A stretch of 64,000 bases of DNA from Mucilaginibacter straminoryzae (GCF_022953055.1 NZ_JALJEJ010000002.1:310001-374000); one strand, 5' to 3'. Positions 42,415 to 52,249 are shown, counted from the first letter of the stretch. Made by a program: numbers and translations. Notes: generated from the sequence alone by a model not told the origin.

Positions 42415-43539
42415 ATGAAACTTGATTTAAAAATACAGCCCCTAAGTTCCTGGATCACTGCTAAAAAGCAGCCGTTATTAATCGCAGGACCATGCAGCGC
42501 CGAGACTGAAGAACAGTTGGTTGCCACTGCTCATTTATTGGCAAAAACCGGTCGCGTTACCGCATTGCGCGCAGGTATCTGGAAACCACGTACCCGTCCG
42601 GGCGAGTTTGAAGGTATCGGCAGCATTGGTTTAGAATGGTTAAAACGTGCTAAAGCAGAAACCGGTTTGCCAACCGCGGTAGAAGTGGCCACCGGCAAAC
42701 ACGTAGAAGAAGCGCTGAAAGCAGGCGTGGATATCTTCTGGGTAGGTGCGCGTTCTACCGTTAACCCTTTCACCGTACAGGAAATTGCTGATGCGTTAAA
42801 AGGTGTTGATATCCCTGTAATGGTTAAAAATCCGGTTAACCCTGATCTTTCTTTGTGGATTGGTGCTCTGGAGCGTATCAACAATGCGGGTATCACTAAA
42901 CTGGCTGCTATTCACCGTGGTTTCTCTTCTTTCGAGAAAACTGCTTTCCGTAACGAACCAATGTGGGATCTGGCCATCAACCTGAAAACGCATGCGCCTG
43001 ATCTTCCGATCATTAACGACCCAAGCCACATTTCCGGTAACCGCGAACTGATCCCTTACGTTTCTCAAAAGGCGTTAGACCTGGATATGCAGGGCCTGAT
43101 GATCGAATCGCACATCGACCCTTCTGTTGCCTGGACAGATGCTAAACAACAATTGACACCAGCAGCACTGGACGATTTAGTTGGCCGTTTAACCCTTCGC
43201 CAGCCGGAAACCGCCAGCAGCGAGGTGAAAGATAAATTGGCAGAACTGCGTAATCAGATCGACAAACTGGATGACCTGGTAATTCAAAAATTAGCAGAGC
43301 GTATGCAGATTGTAGAGAAGATCGGCCAATACAAAAAAGACAACGGCATCACCATTTTACAGGTTAACCGTTGGGACGAAATCTTGCAGAAGCGCACCCA
43401 GTATGGGAAAGCATTAAAACTGGAAGCAGATTTTACCGAGAAACTATTGGAACTGATCCACAGCGAATCTATCCGTAAACAAACCGAGATCATGAACCAG
43501 AGTCAGGCTCCGGTTCAGGAAAAACTAACACATGCTTAA
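42415..43539 (+). CDS. Bifunctional DAHP synthase / chorismate mutase
   Basis: A 374-residue fusion. The N-terminal type-I-beta-like DAHP synthase (about 1-265) has LLIAGPCSAETEEQLV, AGIWKPRTRPGEFEGIG, WVGARSTVNPFTVQ, MVKNPVNPDLSLWIGALERI and INDPSHISGNRELI. It condenses PEP and erythrose 4-phosphate. The C-terminal AroQ-type chorismate mutase (about 275-360) has LRNQIDKLDDLVIQKLAERM and IGQYKKDNGI, making prephenate. Fusing the first pathway step with the first Phe/Tyr branch step allows joint feedback control. It is followed by aroA with an 8-bp overlap. Confidence 0.93.
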   Translation: MKLDLKIQPLSSWITAKKQPLLIAGPCSAETEEQLVATAHLLAKTGRVTALRAGIWKPRTRPGEFEGIGSIGLEWLKRAKAETGLPTAVEVATGKHVEEALKAGVDIFWVGARSTVNPFTVQEIADALKGVDIPVMVKNPVNPDLSLWIGALERINNAGITKLAAIHRGFSSFEKTAFRNEPMWDLAINLKTHAPDLPIINDPSHISGNRELIPYVSQKALDLDMQGLMIESHIDPSVAWTDAKQQLTPAALDDLVGRLTLRQPETASSEVKDKLAELRNQIDKLDDLVIQKLAERMQIVEKIGQYKKDNGITILQVNRWDEILQKRTQYGKALKLEADFTEKLLELIHSESIRKQTEIMNQSQAPVQEKLTHA

Positions 43540-44860
43540 TCAGCAGATGAAACAAAACATCATACTGCATAAAAACAGCAAAACTGTAAATACCACCATC
43601 CAGCTTACGGGTTCCAAAAGCGAATGCAACCGTGCATTGGTAATTGAAGCCCTAAGCCAGGGGCGAGTAAAGGTGACGAATGTTTCCGATGCGGCGGACG
43701 CGGTTTTACTGGCTAATATTTTAAGGAACCAGGAGTCAGGAGTCAGGAATCAAGAAGTAGTTACAGCGGCGGACGAACCCGCAACTGAAAACTCGCAACT
43801 TGCAACTGAAGTAAACATCGGCCCTGCGGGTACGGCCATGCGTTTCCTGACGGCTTACTTCAGTCTGGAGCCAGGCGAAGTTTTGCTGACAGGCAGTGAG
43901 CGAATGAAGCAACGCCCGATCGGTATCTTGGTTGATGCCCTTCGCACCCTTGGTGCTGATATTACTTATGCCGAACAGGAAGGTTATCCTCCACTGCATA
44001 TTAAAGGTGGTTTCGAGCAGAGAACAGACACCGTAAGCATCAAGGGGAATATCAGCAGCCAGTATATTACGGCATTATTACTGATAGCCGCGCGTTTGCC
44101 GCAAGGTTTAAAACTAGAGATTGAAGGTGAACTTACTTCGCGCCCATATGTAGAAATGACGTTGAGTATGCTACAACAGGCAGGTATTCAGCACGAATGG
44201 GAAGGCAATACCATTAGTATTGGAAACCAACCGTTCAGCGAAACCAGCATCTGGGTTGAGCCGGACTGGAGCGCGGCTTCTTACTGGTATGCAATTGCTG
44301 CACTGAGTGATGAAGCAGAACTTTTCCTTCCCGGGTTGACTGCTTACAGCCTTCAGGGCGATAGCGTCATTACCGAGATTATGGCCAACTTCGGTATTAC
44401 CTCACAGTTTAAAGACGGCGGTGTATACCTGAAGAAAGAGCCTAAAGCTTTAGGTCGCAAAGATTTCAACCTGATCAAATGTCCCGATTTAGCACAAACC
44501 GTAATTGTGGTGTGTGCAGCTTTAGGTCATGAAGCTACCTTTACAGGGCTGGAAACTTTGAAAATTAAAGAAACAGACCGCATTGCGGCCTTGCAGAACG
44601 AATTAGGCAAGATGGGCGTAAAGCTGGTTGAGAAGGACGAGGTTTACACCCTGGATTGCAGCGGAAAATTTATTCCGGAAAAGATGACGATTGCCACTTA
44701 CGACGATCACCGGATGGCGATGGCTTTCGCACCGCTGGCTCTGGTGATCCCCGAGCTGGAGATCGAAGACTATATGGTGGTAGAGAAATCGTACCCGGCA
44801 TATTGGGATGATTTGCAAAAGGCCGGGTTTAGTCTTTCACAACCTTTTACGAAGGCTTAA
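43532..44860 (+). CDS. aroA: 5-Enolpyruvylshikimate-3-phosphate synthase with unusual insertion
   Basis: 442 residues if the first ATG (43532, overlapping the previous gene by 8 bp) is used; the ATG at 43547 gives 437. It transfers enolpyruvyl from PEP to shikimate 3-phosphate. Motifs include LTGSKSECNRALVIEAL, VNIGPAGTAMRFLTAYF, LTGSERMKQRPIG, GNISSQYITALL and the DDHRMAMAFAPLAL region. Residues 66-93 (43727-43811) are a hydrophilic insert encoded by GGAGTCA-type tandem heptamers plus AACTCGCAACTTGCAACTGAA-like sequence, the kind of simple repeat normally found between genes. The insert keeps frame and sits in a surface loop before the GPAGT motif. Confidence 0.92.
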   Translation: MLNQQMKQNIILHKNSKTVNTTIQLTGSKSECNRALVIEALSQGRVKVTNVSDAADAVLLANILRNQESGVRNQEVVTAADEPATENSQLATEVNIGPAGTAMRFLTAYFSLEPGEVLLTGSERMKQRPIGILVDALRTLGADITYAEQEGYPPLHIKGGFEQRTDTVSIKGNISSQYITALLLIAARLPQGLKLEIEGELTSRPYVEMTLSMLQQAGIQHEWEGNTISIGNQPFSETSIWVEPDWSAASYWYAIAALSDEAELFLPGLTAYSLQGDSVITEIMANFGITSQFKDGGVYLKKEPKALGRKDFNLIKCPDLAQTVIVVCAALGHEATFTGLETLKIKETDRIAALQNELGKMGVKLVEKDEVYTLDCSGKFIPEKMTIATYDDHRMAMAFAPLALVIPELEIEDYMVVEKSYPAYWDDLQKAGFSLSQPFTKA

Positions 44861-45809
44861 CGCGCCTGTCATTCTGAACGCAGTGAAGAATCTGTAAGCG
44901 AAACACAACCATGCAGGTTCTTCCCAAAACTGGTTCGGGACAGGTCGTTAACATAGGATGACAAACTTATATAAATTGTCACCCTGAGCTCGTCGAAGGG
45001 CTATTTGTGAAGAGATTGCTTCGTTACTCGCAATGACGATTTGTTAAAACTCCCCTCTTGAGAGGGGCTAGGGGTGTGTCCTTTGACTGATTTAACGAAC
45101 TAAGATCCAGAAACAACCCTTCGACGAGCTCAGGGTGACATCGTTCAGGATGATTTTTATAGATTGAAATAATAATAATGTGTCATTGCGAGGATACCGA
45201 TAGCTATCGGGAGACGCGGCAATCGCTTCGTCGGCACCTAAACAATGCTGTCATTTCGATCCGCCTACTGGCGGAGAGAAATCTTCTTGGAAAGGCTAAA
45301 CGAAGAGATTGCTTCGTTACTCGCAATGACGATTTGTTAAAACTCCCCTCTTGAGAGGGGTTAGGGGTGTGTCCTCTAATTAATTTAAAGAACTAATATC
45401 CGGAAACAACCCTTCGACGAGCTCAGGGTGACATTGTTCAGGATGATTTTTATAGATTGAAATAATAATAATGTGTCATTGCGAGGATACCGATAGCTAT
45501 CTGGAGACGCGGCAATCTTTTCGTCGGCGACTTAAACAAGGCTGTCATTTCGATCCGCCTACTGGCGGAGAGAAATCTTCTTGGAAAAGCTAAGCAAAGA
45601 GATTGCTTCGTTACTCGCAATGACGATTTGTTAAAACTCCCCTCTTGAGAGGGGGGAAGGGGTGTGTCCTTTGACTGATTTAACGAACTAAGATCCAGAA
45701 ACAACCTTCGACGAGCTCAGGATGACATAAGACAAGGGTAGAAAGATTGTTCATTCCGCGCAATGGCGATCTTGATACCTGATACTAAATACTTGATACT
45801 AACGAAACC
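44861..45809. repeat. Gene-free 950 bp with 294-bp tandem macro-repeat
   Basis: Two full copies and a 130-bp partial copy of a 293-294 bp unit start at 45011, 45304 and 45598. Each unit is itself a mosaic of short palindromic modules: CTCCCCTCTTGAGAGGGG, CCCTTCGACGAGCTCAGGGTGACA, CCGATAGCTATCGG and CCGCCTACTGGCGG. It lies between aroA and aroC. Short frames here are repeat translations. It resembles clusters of REP-like elements. Confidence 0.8.
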
Positions 45810-46901
45810 ATGGCAGGAAACTCCTTCGGGCAACTATTTAAAATAACCACATTCGGCGAATCGCACGGCGAGGCAATCGGCGTTATTATCGACGGCTGTC
45901 CGTCTCAATTACCAATCGACCTGGACTTTATCCAGGCCGAACTGGATAAACGCAAACCGGGGCAATCGAAAATTACTACGCAACGAAAAGAAAGCGACAC
46001 GGTAAAAATTCTTTCAGGGGTGTTTGAAGGAAAAACTACGGGTACTCCAATCGCTATGATCATCCCTAATGAAGATCAGCGGTCGAAAGACTACAGCCAC
46101 AATACCGACGTTTTCCGTCCATCGCATGCCGATTATACGTACCATACCAAATACGGTATTCGTGATCACCGCGGCGGTGGCAGGTCTTCAGCCCGGGAAA
46201 CTGCCGCTCGTGTAGCAGCAGGTGCGGTTGCAAAGCTGATGCTGAAAGCCTATGGTATTGAAGTGTTTGCCCATGTAAGCAGCGTTGGAAAGATAGACGC
46301 ACCAAATGTGGACATCACTAATGCGGACGCGTTTATAGAACAGCGCGAGCAGAACATCGTCCGCTGTGTTGATCCGGCTACTGCAGAAGAAATGATTTCT
46401 TTTATCGATGGCGTTCGCAAACAGGGCGATACCGTCGGGGGAAAGGTAAGTTGCTATATCACCAATTGTCCGGTGGGCTTAGGCGAACCGGTGTTTGATA
46501 AGCTGCACGCAGATTTAGGCAAGGCGATGCTAAGCATCAACGCCGTGCATGGGTTCGAATACGGTTCCGGATTTAGTGGCGCCGAAATGCTGGGATCTGA
46601 ACATAACGACAGATTTATCCATGATGCAGAGGGTAACGTTAAAACGCTGACTAATTTCTCTGGTGGTATCCAGGGCGGTATCAGTAACGGTATGCCTATC
46701 GAGTTTAAAGTAGCCTTTAAACCCGTAGCCACCATTATGCAAAACCAGCCGACCATTAACGCAGCAGGTGAGGCAGCAGAAATTCAGGGTAAAGGCCGCC
46801 ACGATCCATGCGTAGTACCACGTGCCGTTCCGATCGTGGAAGCCATGGCCGCACTGGTGATTGCCGACCACTTTCTAAGAAATAAAACCGTTATCTTATA
46901 A
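45810..46901 (+). CDS. aroC: Chorismate synthase
   Basis: A 363-residue FMN-dependent enzyme that converts EPSP to chorismate, the last shikimate step. Signature stretches are [18 protein letters not shown] near the N-terminus, [20 protein letters not shown], and the C-terminal [20 protein letters not shown]. Length is typical. It is separated from aroA by a 950-bp repeat cluster but has the same orientation. Whether it is still co-transcribed with pheA and aroA is unclear. Confidence 0.96.
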   Translation: MAGNSFGQLFKITTFGESHGEAIGVIIDGCPSQLPIDLDFIQAELDKRKPGQSKITTQRKESDTVKILSGVFEGKTTGTPIAMIIPNEDQRSKDYSHNTDVFRPSHADYTYHTKYGIRDHRGGGRSSARETAARVAAGAVAKLMLKAYGIEVFAHVSSVGKIDAPNVDITNADAFIEQREQNIVRCVDPATAEEMISFIDGVRKQGDTVGGKVSCYITNCPVGLGEPVFDKLHADLGKAMLSINAVHGFEYGSGFSGAEMLGSEHNDRFIHDAEGNVKTLTNFSGGIQGGISNGMPIEFKVAFKPVATIMQNQPTINAAGEAAEIQGKGRHDPCVVPRAVPIVEAMAALVIADHFLRNKTVIL

Positions 46902-46915
46902 TGAGATAATTTGAT

Positions 46916-46970
46916 GATTTGAAAATTTGGTAATGTAGTTTCAATTTGCAAATCATCAAATTTTCAAATC
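46916..46970. repeat. 14-bp inverted repeat between aroC and an MFS gene
   Basis: GATTTGAAAATTTG (46916-46929) and CAAATTTTCAAATC (46957-46970) are perfectly complementary with a 27-base loop. The following CTGCAAATC continues an AT-rich simple-repeat pattern. It could be a weak terminator or an intergenic repeat. Confidence 0.6.
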
Positions 46971-46985
46971 TGCAAATCGATCAAC

Positions 46986-48221
46986 ATGAACCCTATCACC
47001 TTATACCGTAAAGCCTACAGCGGCCTGTCGCGTAACAGCTGGCTGCTCACGCTGGTGGTTTTTATCAACCGCAGCGGTACCATGGTGTTGCCTTTCATGA
47101 CCATCTATTGTACCCAGGCCCTGCATTTCAGTATCAGGCAGGCGGGGGTAGTAATGGCGATGTTCGGTTTGGGTTCTATCACCGGGGCTTTTATTGGCGG
47201 AAAGATCACCGATAGGTACGGGTTCTATGATGTACAGATCGGTTCACTGCTCAGCGCCGGCTTGCTATTTATCTTACTGGGTTATCAAACGCATTTTTAT
47301 GCTATTTGTGCCTGCACTTTTATTTTAAGCCTGTGTAATGATGCCTTCCGTCCTGCAAATTCTACCGCGATAGCACATTACAGTTCGCCCGAAAATAAAA
47401 CCCGTTCTTATTCGCTTAATCGCCTGGCGGTAAACCTGGGCTGGTCTTTCGGTGGCGCCATCGGTGGGTTCCTGGCGGCGCATAATTACCACTTGCTTTT
47501 CTGGGTAGATGGCTGTACCAACCTGTTATCAGGCGTGATGCTGATGATCCTGATGCCGAGAGCAAATGCAAAAAGAAATTTAACACAACGCCACCACACA
47601 GCCCAATCTTCGCCGTACAAAGATGGCGTTTATATGCTTTTTATCCTGTTTGTGGTGCTGTTTGCGTTTTGTTTCTTCCAGATATTTACGCTGCAGCCCG
47701 TCTTTTACAAAACAGAATGGCATTTAACCGAGCAGTTGATCGGTGGCTTGATGGCCCTGAACGGTTTCTTGGTAGCGTTTGTAGAAATGGTATTGATCCA
47801 CAACCTGGAAGGCCGCCGACACCCGATGCAGTATATCTGTTTTGGTATTTTCCTGACGGCTATTGGCCTTACCCTGGTCAATTGGATGCCAGCGATGGCT
47901 TTAACGGGGGTGATGAGTATTATCCTGGTTTCTTTCGGCGAAATGTTCAGCATGCCGTTTATGAATGCTTTCTGGATCAGCAGGACGAACGAGCATAACA
48001 GAGGGCAATACGCCGCGCTTTATACCATTGCATGGTCTACGGCTCAGGTACTTGCCCCGGCGTTGGGGAGCCAGATTATCGCCTTTGCGGGTTACCAATC
48101 ACTTTGGTGGACCTTGGGTGCGATTTGCCTGTTATCAATCGCCGGATTTTACGGCTTATATCAAAAGCGATTAAAAACGGTGAAAGTCGCGCCGGAGATG
48201 CTGCTGCCCGAAACAAAATAA
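46986..48221 (+). CDS. Major facilitator superfamily transporter
   Basis: A 411-residue protein with about 12 membrane helices. The loop motif GGKITDRYGFYDVQIG is the MFS A-motif variant, and the TM5-like PENKTRSYSLNRLAVNLGWS segment resembles drug-efflux or YdhP-type members. Substrate is unknown. It follows aroC after 84 bp and precedes a HAD phosphatase by 36 bp. Transport of an aromatic compound is possible from context but unproven. Confidence 0.85.
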   Translation: MNPITLYRKAYSGLSRNSWLLTLVVFINRSGTMVLPFMTIYCTQALHFSIRQAGVVMAMFGLGSITGAFIGGKITDRYGFYDVQIGSLLSAGLLFILLGYQTHFYAICACTFILSLCNDAFRPANSTAIAHYSSPENKTRSYSLNRLAVNLGWSFGGAIGGFLAAHNYHLLFWVDGCTNLLSGVMLMILMPRANAKRNLTQRHHTAQSSPYKDGVYMLFILFVVLFAFCFFQIFTLQPVFYKTEWHLTEQLIGGLMALNGFLVAFVEMVLIHNLEGRRHPMQYICFGIFLTAIGLTLVNWMPAMALTGVMSIILVSFGEMFSMPFMNAFWISRTNEHNRGQYAALYTIAWSTAQVLAPALGSQIIAFAGYQSLWWTLGAICLLSIAGFYGLYQKRLKTVKVAPEMLLPETK

Positions 48222-48257
48222 GGCGAAAACGTTTATCAACATACCACTAATACGTTT

Positions 48258-48887
48258 ATGATAAAAGCACTGATTATAGATCTGGATAATACCGTATACC
48301 CTGCGAAATCTATCGGCGAGGAACTGTTTCAACCCATTATCAGCCTGATGGATGAATATAAAGAAAGCCTGAGCACTGAAGACCTGGATAAAGCCAAACA
48401 AGAGCTTACCCGCACGCCTTTCCAAAAGGTGGCAGACAAGTTTGGTTTTCCCGAGGAATTTAAGAAAAAAGGTGTGGAGATACTGAAGCACCGCAAATAC
48501 GATAAACCCTTTGATGCTTATCCGGATTATCCAACTTTGGCTGGATTGAACATTGATAAATTTCTGGTTACTTTTGGTTTTGTAACACTGCAAAACAGCA
48601 AGATCGATCAGTTGGGCGTTCGCGGACATTTTAAGAAAATCTACATTGTAGACCCCGAAGAAACACACGAAACCAAGAAGGAAGTGTTTCAGAAGATCAT
48701 GGATGAATTTGGTTACAAGCCGGAAGAATTGCTGGCCATCGGCGACGATATGGAGTCGGAGATAAAAGCTGCAAAAGCGCTGGGTATCCCCACTTATTTA
48801 TTCGATGCCGAAAACCGCTACCAACCCGGGGAGACGGATTACTATGCAAAGGATTACCAGTTATTAAAGGGATTACTGAAGCAGTAA
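48258..48887 (+). CDS. HAD-family hydrolase
   Basis: A 209-residue haloacid-dehalogenase-like phosphatase. Nucleophile motif I is ALIIDLDNTVYPA (D9 and D11), motif II the Thr of VTFGFVT, and motif IV IGDDMESEIKAAKALGIP. A helical cap (about 20-85) places it in subfamily I, near pyrimidine 5'-nucleotidases and phosphoglycolate phosphatase-like proteins. The substrate is not determined. It lies 36 bp after the MFS gene, on the same strand. Confidence 0.85.
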   Translation: MIKALIIDLDNTVYPAKSIGEELFQPIISLMDEYKESLSTEDLDKAKQELTRTPFQKVADKFGFPEEFKKKGVEILKHRKYDKPFDAYPDYPTLAGLNIDKFLVTFGFVTLQNSKIDQLGVRGHFKKIYIVDPEETHETKKEVFQKIMDEFGYKPEELLAIGDDMESEIKAAKALGIPTYLFDAENRYQPGETDYYAKDYQLLKGLLKQ

Positions 48888-49228
48888 TAAGTGGTTGGTG
48901 ACCATTGGGCAGGCTAAACTAAATGATACGTCCTTGCGAGGAAGAATGACGAAGCAATCTCATTAAAAAATATCAATCATGGATTGCTTCTACGCTTTCT
49001 CCGTTAAAGTAATGTCAGCCTGAGCTTGTCGAAGGCTCTTAGCGATAAATAAGTTGTTGGTATCAATACCAACAATGGCGAGGTTTTGAAAAAACGCTTT
49101 CACTTTAAAGTAATGTCAGCCTGAGCTTGTCGAAGGCTCTTGTTTGTCTTACCTTCTTGTATTTAATATTTAGGAAGGGTTTTAATAAACTTTTTATGGC
49201 ACTGGGTGAAATAAAGTTACGTTAGAAA
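48888..49228. repeat. Repeat cluster upstream of the 113-aa gene
   Basis: It holds a CCTTGCGAGGAAGAATGACGAAGCAATC element (about 48932) and two copies of GTCAGCCTGAGCTTGTCGAAGGCTCTT (about 49013 and 49115). It also holds a 93-bp unit (49049-49141) repeated downstream of the next gene at 49632-49724. Confidence 0.7.
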
Positions 49229-49570
49229 ATGAATGTCGAGAAAATTCAGAATAATCAGTTTGCACTCTGTTTTATAGTACTACTTATCGTCGGTAGCATG
49301 ATTTATGGTATTATTAAAAGTTGCGAACGGAATAGCTCATTGTCTCATTCCATTACAACAATAGCCAGAGTCAAAGAAAAAGTTCCTTCACGGGGTCTCG
49401 CATTTATTTATGTCACCTATAATATTAGTGGTACTCGGTATGAAAATAACTTTTCAGTTCATAAAGATACCTTCAATATTGGTGATTCTCTGAGGATTCA
49501 AGTATCGAAAAGTGATCCTGATAAATATGTTCGGTATTTAGAAAAAATCCAGCGTACCGTATCGCAATGA
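49229..49570 (+). CDS. Small hypothetical membrane-anchored protein, 113 aa
   Basis: One transmembrane helix (about 12-30, ALCFIVLLIVGSMIYGII) precedes a short extracytoplasmic beta-rich domain (FIYVTYNISGTRYENNFSV, GDSLRIQVSKSDPDKY). The pattern resembles DUF3592-like small proteins, but I cannot place it firmly. Base composition is more AT-rich than neighbours. It is flanked by 93-bp direct repeats (49049-49141 and 49632-49724), which raises the possibility that it arrived within a repeat-bounded insertion. Confidence 0.65.
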   Translation: MNVEKIQNNQFALCFIVLLIVGSMIYGIIKSCERNSSLSHSITTIARVKEKVPSRGLAFIYVTYNISGTRYENNFSVHKDTFNIGDSLRIQVSKSDPDKYVRYLEKIQRTVSQ

Positions 49571-49631
49571 TGTGCTGAAAATGATTATAGTATATTTTGA
49601 AACTCTTTGTCTCGTAATCTGCAAAATGGAG

Positions 49632-49724
49632 ATAAGTTGTTGGTGACAACACCAATAACGGCAGGGTTTTGAAAAAACGCTTTCACTTTAAAGTAATGTC
49701 AGCCTGAGCTTGTCGAAGGCCCTC
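49632..49724 (+). repeat. Downstream copy of the 93-bp direct repeat
   Basis: It starts ATAAGTTGTTGGTG and runs through GGTTTTGAAAAAACGCTTTC to GCCTGAGCTTGTCGAAGGC, matching 49049-49141 with few differences. Each copy has an internal GTTGTTGGT...ACCAAYAAC dyad. Confidence 0.8.
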
Positions 49725-49834
49725 TGCATCTCAAAATAATAATTGCAAGGATCCTGAACCGGGTTCAGGATGACTTTATTTTAAGTAAATAGAAAAGTTA
49801 TTTCCTACTTTTAATAATCACAAACTTATTACCT

Positions 49835-50629
49835 ATGGCTACACCAAGAACATCCGGACATGCACCTGTTAACGGGATACAAATGTATTACGAAATCTAC
49901 GGATATGGCGGCGTACCGCTGGTGCTGATCCACGGCGGGGGTTCTACTATAGAAAGTACGTTTAGTAAGCTGATCCCTTTGCTTTCTGCTGATGCCAAAG
50001 TGATAGCCGTTGAATTACAGGCCCACGGGCGCACTACCGACCGCAATGCCCCCGAATCTTTTGAGCAGGACGCCGATGATGTGGCGGCTTTGCTGGCGCA
50101 TCTTCAAATCCCGAAAGCAAACTTTCTGGGCTTTAGCAACGGCGGCACCACAACCCTACAAATTGCTATGAGGCACCCTGATCTGGTAAATAAGCTGATT
50201 ATTGTTTCGGCCAATTATCGCCGGGACGGGATGATACCAGGCTTGTTCGACTGGCTGCCCCAGGCTACCCTGGATACCATGCCCCAACCCCTACGGGATG
50301 CTTTTCTTAAGGTGAACCCAAGCCAGGAAGGATTGCAAAACATGTTTGAAAAAGATAAAAACCGAATGATCGGCTTTAAAGATATTGCGGACGAGCAGCT
50401 TCAAACCATCACTGCACCGACGTTGATCATTTCAAATGATAAAGACGTTATACTGCCCAATCATATCCTGCAGTTGGCCCAACTGATTGCAGGCAGCAGA
50501 GTTATATTACTACCCGGAACGCATGGTACAGCCATCGGTACTATCGAAGCAGAAGAAATCGGCTTCGGCAACCAGCCCGCTATTACCGCTGCTATCGTCG
50601 CCGACTTTTTAACCGGTGACGAGGCTTAA
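49835..50629 (+). CDS. Alpha/beta-fold hydrolase
   Basis: A 264-residue protein with the oxyanion HGGGST segment (LVLIHGGGSTIESTF), nucleophile S101 in FLGFSNGGTTT, Asp in LIISNDKDVILP and His in LLPGTHGTAIG. It belongs to the general esterase/peroxidase-like hydrolases; substrate unknown. There is no signal peptide. It is a single-gene unit flanked by repeat-derived intergenic DNA. Confidence 0.85.
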   Translation: MATPRTSGHAPVNGIQMYYEIYGYGGVPLVLIHGGGSTIESTFSKLIPLLSADAKVIAVELQAHGRTTDRNAPESFEQDADDVAALLAHLQIPKANFLGFSNGGTTTLQIAMRHPDLVNKLIIVSANYRRDGMIPGLFDWLPQATLDTMPQPLRDAFLKVNPSQEGLQNMFEKDKNRMIGFKDIADEQLQTITAPTLIISNDKDVILPNHILQLAQLIAGSRVILLPGTHGTAIGTIEAEEIGFGNQPAITAAIVADFLTGDEA

Positions 50630-50794
50630 GACAAAAAATTGAAGTCAGGGACTGCCCCATTGCATTCGCAATACCGTTTCCTTATTTTGTCATGCTTACG
50701 CCATCGAACTGTCCTGAACCAGTTTTGGGAAGCATCTGCATACAATTGTATACGAAATAACTAAGCTTAAGGAGAATTTTATTTGCTAACGGAT

Positions 50795-51706
50795 TTACAA
50801 CATTCCCCATAGCTCTTCATTGCATTCTTTTATTAATTCAGTTTTAAACTTTTTTCTGAGTTGGTTGCCCGATATTAAAAAGCTACTAAATCTGATATAT
50901 TCACCGTTTTTAAAGTTTATTTTAAAAGCTTTCGCTGTCGTTAATGGAATACCATTTCTGAAAAATGACTTTTTTTGGCGACTGTAGAATTCAACATTTG
51001 CAATAAGCTCTTTTGAGTAATTCTTTACATTGTTAATGTCATAGCCAAAAGAAAATTCCTCATTGCCTTTTGATAGCCGTAGGTACATCTTTTTAGCCTT
51101 ATAAGCTCCATACACAAAATAGATCAGCGTAGCAGAAAGCATGACTAAAATAAAACTAACAACAAAAGCGTCCGTGTATCTCTCGTTTATTAGTAAATAC
51201 CACATCACAAGAATAATAATGATTTCAACCGCCATTAATCCCCAGGAATTAATAAAAAAACTGGATAATGTCCCCCTATATTCGAATGATTTTGTAATAA
51301 AATGTGTACGAGGGAAAAGTGAATTGGTATTCTTTTTAAATACTATTAAATCTAAACCACCTTTAAAAAAAGATGCTATTCTTTCGCAAACCTCGGTTAA
51401 CGTTACTACAGGATGATCGAACAAACGCCCGTTTTGATCTAAATAGTATAGAGCGAATTTTCCATTAAAATACAAACCAACTTTTAAATATTCACCTGCA
51501 TTATTTTGAATTACTACCCCGGGACCGGTCAGTTGAATATCAGTTAGTGATCGCTCTTGCTCCCAGGGAAATTTTTTGATCAGTTCCAACGTCTCTTCCA
51601 ACGAACGAGATTGCTCGTCAGAAAACTCTCCCTTCTCATAGTTTTTGTGCTGAACTTTAGAAATAAGCTTTAACATTTCTATCCTAAAATAGGTATTTAC
51701 CGCCAT
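50795..51706 (-). CDS. Hypothetical two-helix membrane protein
   Basis: About 303 residues from the ATG at 51706 (MAVNTYFRIEMLKLISKV). The open frame continues upstream to 52060, but that part translates intergenic repeats, including the tell-tale CHPERSDESG, so it is excluded. Two adjacent membrane helices lie near the middle (WGLMAVEIIIILVMWYLLI and FVVSFILVMLSATLIYFVYG). Soluble stretches lie on both sides, and the C-terminal part has a PH-like pattern (AFKINFKNGEYIRFSSF). No recognised family. It is AT-rich relative to neighbours and embedded in a repeat zone. Confidence 0.65.
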   Translation of the reverse strand: MAVNTYFRIEMLKLISKVQHKNYEKGEFSDEQSRSLEETLELIKKFPWEQERSLTDIQLTGPGVVIQNNAGEYLKVGLYFNGKFALYYLDQNGRLFDHPVVTLTEVCERIASFFKGGLDLIVFKKNTNSLFPRTHFITKSFEYRGTLSSFFINSWGLMAVEIIIILVMWYLLINERYTDAFVVSFILVMLSATLIYFVYGAYKAKKMYLRLSKGNEEFSFGYDINNVKNYSKELIANVEFYSRQKKSFFRNGIPLTTAKAFKINFKNGEYIRFSSFLISGNQLRKKFKTELIKECNEELWGML

Positions 51707-51850
51707 TGTTGGTATTGTTACCCAACAACTCCACATTTTGAAGCAGGTATCGTGCAAAACTATCGGAAATTGAAGGAATACTAAGTTTCCAGATTCATCA
51801 CTTCGCTCGGGATGACAAACCTGGCTTATAAGATATCTTACTGCTGACAG

Positions 51851-52020
51851 CAGTCGCTTAGCTCCAGCCGGGTGACGACTGTTTAATAGCGAAACTCTAA
51901 ACGGGCGGTTATATTGTAAGCGAATCCGCGTTAATTCTTCAGTGACAAAGTGGTATGTTTGCAAAGAAACGATAGAATTGTCAATTACTACGAACGCGTT
52001 GCAAACGCGCTCGATTGGCA
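51851..52020. repeat. About 170-bp dispersed repeat, copy A
   Basis: It begins CAGTCGCTTAGCTCCAGCCG, contains TTCTTCAGTGACAAAGTGGT and ends GCAAACGCGCTCGATTGGCA. It matches copy B at 52250-52423 in order and sequence with substitutions. The modules include GGCTGGGAGCC-type and GAACGCGTTGC-type palindromes. Confidence 0.75.
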
Positions 52021-52249
52021 GGATAACAGATTTTTCGAAAAGCCTCCAGGAACGAAGCAATCCCTCGGGGGTCCCCGGAAGATTGCCACACTGCTATCGC
52101 AGTTCGCAATGACACGTTTTTGAGATCAGACTAAGCAACGTGGAGGCTGTACTGTAGAGTTTAGCGGAATTGTAAATAGAGATGAATAAATGCATTGAGG
52201 GCCTTAGTATGACAAAGCGTAGAACTAAAGCCATGTCGCCCCAACAGCG

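Noticed and set aside
45450..45704. 84-residue minus-strand frame in the aroA-aroC gap
   Set aside because: It lies entirely inside the 294-bp tandem repeat units and is repeat translation.
44861..45809. CRISPR array
   Set aside because: Repeat units are about 294 bp in direct tandem, with no short repeat/unique spacer alternation.
51707..52060. Coding extension of the minus-strand membrane protein
   Set aside because: It translates intergenic repeats (CHPERSDESG and a duplicated 170-bp element) rather than a protein domain.
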